Assembly (NCBI GenBank): GCA_015680685.1
Contig: MNCI01010502.1
Location: 170,050-234,049, forward strand
Length of the DNA: 64,000 nt
Direction of reading: 5' to 3'
From: Gnetum montanum
Lineage: Eukaryota; Streptophyta; Gnetopsida; Gnetales; Gnetaceae
The notes beneath the pieces are model-generated. The model was not told where the DNA came from. It searched no databases and saw only the letters and a program-made list of their open reading frames with translations. Each line of letters starts with the position of its first letter. Position 1 is the stretch's first letter. This document shows positions 55,291-64,000 of this stretch, in pieces. The position numbers were made by a program, and so were the translations under genes.

Positions 55291-57803
55291 CCTAGGAGAT
55301 GTTTAGTTTTAAGGGAACTCAAAGGTATTTGAGATAGAGAAAGACAAAGAAATCGGATTGTCAATCGTAGGTGTATTTGAGGGCTTAGGTGGACTACGTG
55401 GTTGAAAAAAAGGTTTTTTCTTTGATCGAGTGTATGAACCACTCGGTTGACTAACTGGTTGTAGGTTAACAACCCTGGTAGCGTTGCATTATTGTGGTTG
55501 AGCTAGTAGTTCATCCTACATAGCTAGAGTAGGTGGTAGTTGTATGGTTGGAGGAGAAAGATAGGTAGAAAGAGGAGGAGGATAAGGGTAAGAGGTGGTA
55601 TCCCTCCTTGCATGTGGAGAATGCGTTCAGTAATTATCAAGAAGGTAATAGTGATATTGGAAAGTAGAAACATGACTAGAGGAGCCAGATGGAGACAAGG
55701 GTTGCTAAACATAACACGCATATGGATTAGGTCGTCTATAAGGATATTGCTGCCTTGGTGGTGCTAGTGCCTACGAATGTGGTTGCTGCCACTATTGATA
55801 CTACTCATATGGTTGCAATGGAGTTCTACTTGGATAATATGGTTGTTACTAGTAGAACTACCTAGAGTTACCTTTAGGATAAGGTAATCTTCTAGATGTC
55901 TACCTTTTTGTTGGCCATGGATTCAAAGCATATACTCTAGACTCCTATAAGTGTGACACTATGAGGCAACATCCCTTAGGATGTTCATGTTGGCAAATGT
56001 CACACCCACGATCATCATTTAATTCGCTTCCTACAACTTCTTCTATTGTAGCAATCTTGCCCTTACCTTTTTGATAAGCACATTCAACTTCCTTGTGCCT
56101 CTTCCACTATCGATGACTACCTTATCCTTTGGACTCTTCAGTAATTTTTAGGATAGCTTGAAATCTACTATTTATGGAGTCTTGTAACTAATCAACCTTA
56201 GCCGTAATTTTAGATTGAAATTTTTGGAATGGCAAGGTTTTCCTATTTACCACATCATCAAGTGCGGATTCTTCCTTACTATCACAGAATCAAACCTTCC
56301 TCTTTCAGATAGAAGGATTGTGGTTGTACTCTTCTACACTTTCTCTTTTTCTTAATCCACCCTCCTCTTTAGATACTTGCACAATTAGTCTTTGTATCTG
56401 ATGAGCACTTAATTCTAATATATGCTCTTGGGCATAGACACCAAGGGTTCTCCTTGTTTTTCATTGAAGCCCATCTACAATGAGATGATGTTGATCTAGT
56501 TGAGAATAACCATGGCCAGGACATTTTTGTAGTAAGAAGTAGTATCGGTTGATGGTGGCATCCAAGGGTTCATGTGCTCCTTGATTCCATCCTTGGATCT
56601 ACCTTCTCAAGTTGGACACTCTGGAGTATGTCTGATATTTGTCATCGAACAATTCAAACATGGTACTCCATCGTTTGATAGATTCCAGTTTTAAAGACCA
56701 GTACCATTTTTTGCTTCTTTAATGAGTATCCGTGGGAACAACTTAAGCTTTTGCCACTCATTCTCTATGTTCTACAAGGTACATGCATCTTGAAAATCTT
56801 GGAGATGATTTTGTAGATCAAAGTTATATCCCCCTTTGAATTGAGGAATATTGTTCATGTCTAGCCTTTTGATCTGACTATCCTTCACATGCCTTGTTGG
56901 AATTCATACTACCTCTATAATATTGAGCATACTTCAGGTAGTAACCAAAGGCTCATCAAGACCTTGCTCATGGTGCCTACAATGCCCTCTACTACCCCTT
57001 CGTTCATGATGATGTGCCTCTCTTGAATGTCCATGTCCTTGATCTTACCTTTCCCAATGGTCCCTTCAATCATATTGGTCCCATCGATTATTTTGGTCAC
57101 CTCCATCATGGTCTCGCCACCTACAATTGTGATCAGGGCCAAAAGAGGAAAAAGATGATGATGAAGGTGAAGAGGAAGGAGGACTAGCACCATCACAATG
57201 CCTGCTACCACCTCTTCAATGATCGCAACCATGATCACAATCTTGTTTCTTATTTGCATCCTTGCCTGGACTTGTCTCTTTGGATCCTTCTTTTTCATTG
57301 GATACATTCTTACCAAAACAAAGATTGTAAATTGTGGACTACAAGTTCTAGTTTTTACCTTTATCATTAAAGTCAAAGAGGAATTTCAATGAATGAAAAA
57401 CCCCCCAGAGAAGGGCTCCTCACAATCATTTTGGTACAGTAGGAATGGATAATCATTAAATCCTTTCCCTTCGCAAATTCCTGGCATTGTTCTAACTAGC
57501 GATCTTGGAGACGTTGTGCCTCAGTGGGACAATAATCCTTAGCATCACTATCATGCACAACATACTCAGCATGACATTCCTAAAGACCTAGATGGATAAG
57601 CATTTAGTGAAGCATTGTAGAAATAGATCAATAATGTTGCCCTCCATGTCACGCCACCGTAGCTATTCATCTTGATGTAGGATGAAAATGAAATTGGGTA
57701 CATACTCATCAGGATAAGCATATACCATTCAATATTGTTAAGGCATTAGCTAATGAGCTCCATCAAACTTGGGTAGAGAAGCACTTCTATGAGAAGAAGA
57801 CAT
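55291..57803 (-). pseudogene. A3 gag
   Basis: The start ATG is at 57803 (MSSSHRSAS). A charge-rich middle part (56915-57376) is followed by the region near 55960-56010 whose plus strand (CATCCCTTAGGATG, CAAATGTCACACC) encodes the same knuckle as in A1 and A2, and by a proline- and tyrosine-rich tail (55524-55860). Only short open pieces remain. Confidence 0.75.
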
Positions 57804-57945
57804 TTTCAATTAGATGATAAAAATGTAGTGTGCTTTTAAATTTTTGTTGTAGTAATTGCAAAATATGATATGACTCTAAGGTTCATTCCAATGATTTTGA
57901 ATGATTTCCACTAAATCCTACATAGCACATGAAACAACCAAAAGG

Positions 57946-57963
57946 TCCTCAGCAACGATGCCA
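57946..57963 (-). promoter_or_regulatory. A3 primer-binding site, decayed tRNA-Asp type
   Basis: Plus-strand TCCTCAGCAACGATGCCA matches the tRNA-Asp 3' end at 14 of 18 positions; all four differences are C-to-T or G-to-A. One base separates it from the LTR. Confidence 0.78.
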
Positions 57964-57964
57964 A

Positions 57965-58805
57965 TGATGAGTGGTGAGATACCCTTATGCCCAACCATAT
58001 GAATCACTAACGCATATACACACAATCCAATTGAATTCCATGAACCTAAAGTCCTCCAATACACTACATTTTCTAGGAAGTGAAATGGGCATTAAGAATA
58101 TTTCTTATCTTCTCAACTACACTTGTGAAGCTCAACGATATGGTTTAAGTCCAATTGAGGTATATGATTTTTATCATTTTAGGTTTTATAAATTTAATCA
58201 CCTACAACAATAATGAAAGATAGAGTAATTTAGGATCTCATTTATCTACTACCTAGCAAGCCTAACACAAGTATCCATTCCACTTTCCTAAACACATCCT
58301 GAACACATATAGCATTGCTAGGCTACCAAATATTAAGCATTGTTGGGTTACCAAGCACTATATGTATGCTTGAAGTGGGCGTGCTTGTGTTCATTAACAA
58401 CTAAAAATTAATTACTTACTTTAAATGCATTAAGCTAAGTGCATGAAAGTAAAATGCATTAAAGAAAACATTAATCTATTCTCAATGCTACAAGGATTTT
58501 CAAAAGGGTTCATTTTTATTCTTATCACATTGCTGCACTCAGGTACATTAGTGTTCCAACAAAGATTCGTACATACTTAGACTCTTGCTATAGGCACTTA
58601 GAAAGTATTCTAACTCTAGAGAAAGCAAATTGTAAGAGCTTCACTAATTATGATAAAAACTGATATCAAAATCATGAGCCCAAGCGCTATATTCATAGGC
58701 TAGCATATACCCTGCAACATCGAATATCCAACATCGTGTCTAGGCTCTGACATCGAATACTCGATGTCAAGGCTCTAACATTGGATACTCGACATCGAGC
58801 TAATG
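57965..58805 (-). repeat. A3 5' LTR
   Basis: The minus-strand end is CACTCATCA at 57965, as in A1 and A2. The start is near 58805 and approximate because the terminal TGATGA is worn. The TATA-like GCTATATTCATAG (plus strand) is at about 58687-58699. U3 (58720-58800) holds three 28-bp units of a palindromic motif, best seen as GACATCGA and TCGATGTC arms (58749-58768). Confidence 0.76.
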
Positions 58806-60679
58806 AAAAATGTGATTTTGTGATTAATCTATTGACCTCTTAAGCTATGAGATGTTTGATTGTGCTATGGGAATACAAATGCCATAGAAATATGATTGGT
58901 TATGTGTGATAGTTGTTATGTCTATGACTATGTATTAACTAAGTATGTGCCTCAATTTAAGTTATGTTAGTACTACATATAATATTATGTATGCATATGG
59001 TTCTTAGAGCACATGCAAGGTTGATTGTTAATCCATGTTGCTCTATACCCTATTCCTCTCCTCTAGTGAAACACTTATTGGGCATCCAACAAGGGAACTA
59101 TAAAGGCTTTCTACTTAGTTTTATACTAATATTATTTATTCATGTGTGATGACTTCAAGGGTGAAGAAGAGCACCGAGAGGGTTAAGGAGAAGAATGCCT
59201 ATGGGAATTAATTATTGTATGCTTATCTGTACAGATGTATGAACTATTGATATTTTTATAACTCTTATTATGCTTGCATACATATGATGTATATGTTATA
59301 TGTATATTATGAAATTAGTGTAGATATCTAGTTCATGTTAATACATCTTATTATATAGTTGGATGTGTGTTTGATTTTCTGAAATAATATGATTTTTGTT
59401 TAGCATGATTATATGGATTATTCTTATTATATTTCCGTCTATCACTAGATCTTGGATTTGTTATGCTTATATTATATTATTGCTAGGAATCTTTGGAATC
59501 ACTTCATATTAGACTTAGTATGGTAGGGTATGCTATTATAGTTGTTGAGGTTTTGGTGAAATAATAAATGTATAGTATGATACGATATGATGATGATGGA
59601 AGGTATCACACTAGTGGTATTAGTGGATGAAGACGACATGGAAGATGATGTGACAACTAGCAATAAGACTTTGTGAGGGCCACAAGGATTATGACAAGGA
59701 CCTTGAGTGTCACATAGGTGGAGTTGCACATAATCATGAGGACCATGATAAGGGTTATAAGCATCAAAAAGATGAAGTTGGGGATTATCACAAGGGCTAG
59801 CAAGATGCATGCATTGTAAAGGATTTATCTTTAGCAACATGGACTATGATGCAATAGAGGGAAGTAAGAGTTTGTTTATGTAGGGGCCACAAAGATTACA
59901 AGAGCGATGAGGACAAAGAAGAGGCTACAAATCCTAGGAGGTAGAATTTGTAGTGGTTCTTGGCCATGTAGAAGTGTGTAATCCTACTTCATGAATGTAT
60001 GGTTCAGTGCATGTGATGATGTGGTGCATTCTTTGTTATTAATATGTACATTTTTTATTGTTAAAAAATTTATATATTCATATGCTATGGTGTACAAATA
60101 TACACAACTTATTTCCTTAATTTATTACTTATTAAAAAGAGGCTTAAGATTTCTTATTTTTTATTTTTTTATTTTTTGTTATGGCCATGAAGTTATGGGT
60201 TTGAGATTTTTTATTTATATTCTAATTGGTTATAATTTTTTTAAAAAAAATAAAATTACTATAGTTCTCAAACCACAAATCAAATTAAGATGAATTTGGT
60301 ATTATTGAAATTATTTCAATGAGCACTATATGTTGTGATCATTTAACCTCTGTCATATATTTATTAAAATTATCAAAAATATAAAAATATAACATTAACA
60401 TTTAGTTAAAAATTTATTTTAAAATGAACTAATTTTAATTTTAAAAAAATACCTAACTGTAATTTGTAACTACCAGTTAGGTCTCTTCTTTTCTTTAATT
60501 ATCCAAAATATCTTAGAACTAAATTTTTTTATAAATTAAACACAAATTACTATGTCGGTCACAACCAAGTTAAGAAGGCAATAGTAAAGCTAACATAGAA
60601 GGTAGGAATAGCAAATTAAAGAAGGATGACTTCATCCAGGCAAACTACCCTACCTTCTACCATGGAGGAAATAGATAGA
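58806..60679. other. AT-rich stretch, no gene recognised
   Basis: No transposon domain was found. Bases 59690-59795 hold a short plus-strand frame rich in H, D, K and G (HEDHDKGYKHQKDEVGDYHK) built of loose repeats and ending in a stop; it has no recognised family. The remainder has long A and T runs. Confidence 0.35.
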
Positions 60680-60842
60680 GGAATCATTACTATTACCATC
60701 AATATTAGTTTGCATTAGGTTTATGTATTAGATGCTATAGGTGGAATCATTGCTATTATCATCAATATTAGTTTGCATTAGAGTTATGTATTAGAAGCTA
60801 TAGAATATTAGTTTGCATTAGAGTTATGTATTAGAAGCTATA
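60680..60842 (+). repeat. Tandem duplication, 63-bp unit, 2.6 copies
   Basis: Unit 1 starts GGAATCATTACTATTACC at 60680, unit 2 GGAATCATTGCTATTATC at 60743, and a partial third unit (AATATTAGTTTGCATTAG onward) runs from 60804 to about 60842. Units 2 and 3 are nearly identical, so the last step is recent. Confidence 0.85.
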
Positions 60843-61270
60843 AAGCTAATGTGTTCTAGAGGTCACTAATTATGAATTCCTAAGAGCTACTTACATGTTA
60901 GATTTACAAGCCTTTCCTACATACAAAATTATTACTAGTTAAAAACCTATACTTGATTGGTATGGCCAATATGATAATGTAGCTAGTAATGCCTCAAAGT
61001 GGATTTTTTGTAGCACTAAGATAACTCAAAACATTAGTAGGAATTTTTTGGGTTTTTATATTGGTAATAATCCCTTAACTCCTATGCATAAGTCTTGTGA
61101 ATTTAAAGATTTTTGTGCAAAAAGGATTTTTGAATGTGTGAATATGATCACTATTCTTCACAAGGGCTTGAAAGAAGGATACTTTAACAAGGTTAAATTC
61201 TAGCTTTGCTTGTTTTTAGAAAGTAAGGTTTTATGGCAACCATGGACCTACTTTGGTCTTAAGTTAATTA
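60843..61270. other. Stretch before the LINE, no domain
   Basis: The plus strand reads partly open (GNNPLTPMHKSCEFKDFCAK), but no family is recognised. It may be the worn N-terminal side of the LINE or unrelated DNA. Confidence 0.35.
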
Positions 61271-62760
61271 GGGTATATAATTTATCTTATTCTTTTGTTT
61301 GAAAATGTTGTTGGATGAGATAACATGCCTATAAAAGCTTAGACAGCATTGGAAGATACAAAAGTTTCTTAGTTGATATAATTATTTAACAAAATTTTAA
61401 AGGATGGAGAAATGTCTAAAAATTTTATAAAAAGCGTTGTTGTTTCTATATATAAAAATAAAGGAGACATACAAAATTATGCAAACTATTAAGGGATTAA
61501 GCAAATAAGCCATACTATGAAGCTTTAGGAGAGTCATAGAGCAACTTCTCATACTTAAATGAACAATGTTAGAAAATTGATTTGGATTTATGCTAGGGAG
61601 ACCTACTATAGAGGCTATTTTTTTATATGATAATTGATGGAGAAATTCAAAAAACATAGAAAAAATATACATATGATCTACATTGACTTAGAAAAAGCAT
61701 ATGACAAAGTACCTAGACACATTATTTGGTGGGACTTGTAGAGGAAAAATATTCCTGATAAATATATTAAAGTGATTCTATATATGTATGAAGGAGCTAC
61801 CACTAAAATTAAAATAGCTTGTAGAATAACATCTTATTTTCTAATCATAATAGATCTACATTGAGGGTTTGTACTTAGCCTATACTTATTTGTTATTATT
61901 ATTAATGAAGTAACAAAGAAAATATAAGATGAAATCCCTTGGTGTATACTCTTTGCAAATGATATTGTGTTAGTGCATACAGCTCAAGAAAATATTGCTA
62001 CTAAAATGGAGAAGTTGAGACCTGCTCTAGAATCAAAAGGCATAAAAATTAGTAGAAGTAAGATAGAATATATGAAATGCACTTTTAATAACAACATAAG
62101 AAATGGTAAAATATAAGTGATAATTCAAAGCAAAAAAGCCCCTCATTGTAAACAGTTTCACTACCTAGGATCAATCCTCCAATGAAATGGTAAAATTGAT
62201 AAAGATATTAAAAATAGAATTGAGCTAGGATGGTCAAAATGGAGATAAGCTAGTGGTGTTCTATGTAATAGAAGAGTACCAATAAAATTAAAAGGAAAAT
62301 TTTATAGGACAGCAACCAGGCCTACTATTTTATATTATGATAAATGTTGAGCAACACAAAAGAAGCATAAACAACAAATCAATGTGACAAAAATGGGAAT
62401 ACTCTTATGGATGTTGAATGTTACTAGAAAGATAAACTACATAATATACACATTACTGGAAGATTTAGAGTGGCTTCTAATTTAGATAAGCCACAAGAAT
62501 GGTGGCTTAAATAGTTTGAACATGTATAAAGAAGATTAGACAATGATCCTATAAACAAAGGTTGCTACATCATTGTTCTAGGAAAACCATCAAAAGAAAG
62601 ATCAAAAAAGACATTGGAAAAAATGATTGAAGGTAATTTGAAAAAACTATAAATAAACAAGGATCTAGCTTTTCATAGAGGCAAATAGTGAAAAAGAGCT
62701 CATATAGCTAAGTCCATTTTGTTGGGAAAAGACTAGGATGATTATGATAATGATGGTGTG
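61271..62760 (+). pseudogene. RTE-like LINE, RT and 3' end
   Basis: One frame with stops reads NKILKDGEMSKNFIKSVVVS, IYKNKGDIQNYANY, GIKQISHTMKL, MIYIDLEKAYDKVPRHIIW, DEIPWCILFANDIVLVHT (active site F-A-D-D is F-A-N-D, 61952-61963), then FHYLGSILQ, IKNRIELGWSKWR, ASGVLCNRRVPIKLKGKFYR, TRPTILYYDKCWATQKKHK. This is the plant RTE-type RT and its C-terminal part. It ends in a GATGATTATGATAATGATG tail (about 62736-62754), as expected for RTE. The active-site change and many stops show it is dead. Confidence 0.85.
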
Positions 62761-63451
62761 TCTCTATGTCCAAAGAATCATATTAATGTAAGCTTGGTGA
62801 ACCTATGTGGTTGACAAGCTAAGGGAAATGGGCTAGAAATATAGTCTTATGAAACCTAGTTGTACCCCTATTACACTTGCTTCCCCTTCCAATTCTTCTA
62901 GGCCTTCATCTCCTTTAGTTATCTTAATCAAATCCTATTCATTTGTGTCAACAACTTGATCCATTAGTACATCCTGAATCATCCCATTACCATCAAGGAT
63001 TCATATTTCTTTCTTGTCCTATTGGTTCATATTGCCAAAGAGGAGAGTCTATTACTTTGCCATCTTAGTGATCAAATCACTAAGAACATACCAACCTCCA
63101 TCTAGAGAAAGTTGTACCAACTATGAGATGTCAAAGGATGTAGCTTGGTACAAGACTTTAACTCATACAATTTAGTAGTACCTTTGATTATCACAAGATT
63201 TCAAAGAATTTACCTAATGTGGTCTAGGGTCTTGAGTAGATATTAAAAAGAGTTAAAAAGTATTTACTTGAGGTATTTAGGTCCATAACATAAATGTTGT
63301 GCTAACATGAAATTGCAAAGCTAGAAATAGTGAGTAACAAATAGCTTGATGAAGTGCAATAAGAAAGAACTTATCCTTTTCTTTTGGTCAAGTATTTGGG
63401 CTAACCATAGTGGTATTGCTAGATTGCCTTTAAGAAATAAATGTCAAAAGA
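62761..63451. other. Stretch without gene
   Basis: No domain. CTTAGTGAT and ATCACTAAG (63064-63084) form a 9-bp inverted repeat with a 3-base loop, possibly by chance. Confidence 0.4.
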
Positions 63452-63951
63452 AAATACTTCTAAGAACATGACTTAAAAATACTCATAAGTCTCAATTTCA
63501 TTACTAATAAAGTTTCCTTTTCTCCCTTTCAGTATTATTTTTAAATGCATAATGTTAGTATATTTGATGTTTGCATGAATATGATGTTTCTGTGATATTT
63601 ATGAAAGGAATGTCATATCTTTGCTCTTTCACACTGGAGGAGACTAGCCTTTAAGCCATTGCTATAATGAACTNCTATGCTATGAATAATTATTGAAAGG
63701 TTTGCATTTTGCATTTTATAACCTTACAAAGTTCATTATAGCAATGGCTTAAAGGCTAGTCTCCTCCAGTGTGAAAGAGCAAAGATATGACATTCCTTTC
63801 ATAAATATCACAGAAACATCATATTCATGCAAACATCAAATATACTAACATTATGCATTTAAAAATAATACTGAAAGGGAGAAAAGGAAACTTTATTAGT
63901 AATGAAATTGAGACTTATGAGTATTTTTAAGTCATGTTCTTAGAAGTATTT
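63452..63951. repeat. Perfect 222-bp inverted repeat, probable assembly artefact
   Basis: The left arm 63452-63673 is the reverse complement of the right arm 63730-63951; I find no mismatch by eye. The spacer is 63674-63729. Single n bases sit exactly at the inner end of the left arm (63674) and outer end of the right arm (63952). Absence of divergence in otherwise worn DNA, plus an n at each arm end, suggests a scaffolding error with an inverted short contig. Confidence 0.85.
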
Positions 63952-63952
63952 N

Positions 63953-64000
63953 CAAAGAAGAAGAAGAACCACCAGCGGGAGAATCTGGCTTGACAACAGA
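63953..64000 (+). other. Short GC-richer end piece after the gap, possible exon start
   Basis: After the second n the composition changes. From 63954 a frame reads KEEEEPPAGESGLTT to the window end with no stop. It is too short to name. It may belong to a different contig. Confidence 0.3.

Noticed and set aside
56915-57376. 153-codon protein
   Set aside because: It is an off-frame reading of the charge-rich middle part of A3 gag.
57965-58805. Promoter of a host gene with inverted repeats
   Set aside because: Ends, primer site and order show it to be an LTR of the Athila family.
59991-60293. Small membrane protein of 100 codons
   Set aside because: The frame is an AT-rich F/I/Y/L run; such DNA gives hydrophobic frames by chance, and no family was recognised.
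61397-61672. Minus-strand 91-codon protein with hydrophobic segments
   Set aside because: It overlaps the RTE LINE RT on the plus strand and is its shadow.
1-64000. tRNA, rRNA or organellar insertions
   Set aside because: No cloverleaf, rRNA core or typical plastid or mitochondrial gene was noticed; the tRNA-Asp-like strings are LTR primer-binding sites.

Overview
The window looks like intergenic DNA from a large, repeat-rich seed-plant nuclear genome. The evidence is plant-type Ty3/gypsy (Athila-, Tat- and chromovirus-like), Copia (SIRE/Maximus-like) and LINE remnants, strong AT bias with many C-to-T changes at CpG sites, and a plant-like RPB9. One intact gene in 64 kb among old, heavily mutated elements would suit a gymnosperm, but that is an inference from layout, not proof.

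Layout. 1-4681: 3' part of an Athila-like element (A1, + strand) with gag, protease, no RT/RNase H/integrase, a polypurine tract and a CpG-rich 1042-bp LTR. It is inserted in an older Tat-like element (B1): LTR remnant, tandem repeats, gag and protease, 4682-9040. 9041-13180 is an island with little recognisable transposon sequence; it carries a complete intronless RNA polymerase II subunit RPB9 frame (9860-10204). 13181-17860 is Tat-family non-coding DNA including an LTR with a TATA box. 17986-21137 holds RT, RNase H, an additional RNase H and integrase (B2). 23957-25217 is a Copia LTR. 27031-28010 is a minus-strand LINE RT remnant, 28684-28935 a leucine-rich-repeat scrap, 29060-29990 an Athila-like pol scrap, and 32340-33150 an Athila-like 5' LTR (A4, minus). 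33400-36210 is an unrecognised decayed minus-strand coding stretch. 36244-41424 is a Copia element (minus). 42081-47132 is Athila copy A2 (minus; integrase, RNase H fused to gag, PBS, LTR). 50040-51060 is a chromovirus integrase remnant. 52030-58805 is Athila copy A3 (minus), which keeps all domains in decayed form. 61271-62760 is an RTE-like LINE. The right end has a perfect 222-bp inverted repeat bounded by single n bases, most likely an assembly artefact.

How the parts relate. A1, A2, A3 and A4 are one family at different stages of decay. A1 lost RT to integrase, A2 lost protease plus RT, and A3 kept everything but is full of stops. The primer-binding site matches the 3' end of tRNA-Asp in A2 (17 of 18), less well in A3 (14 of 18). 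B1 (gag-protease) and B2 (RT-integrase) are complementary halves of a Tat-like element on either side of the RPB9 island.

The most unusual structural signal is in the LTRs. Athila copies A1 to A4 and the Tat-like LTR all carry palindromic units just upstream of a TATA box, although the palindrome sequence differs between copies and families. The Copia LTR has related inverted motifs inside it. I found no CRISPR array, tRNA, rRNA or bacterial-type system, and no clearly novel multi-gene system.
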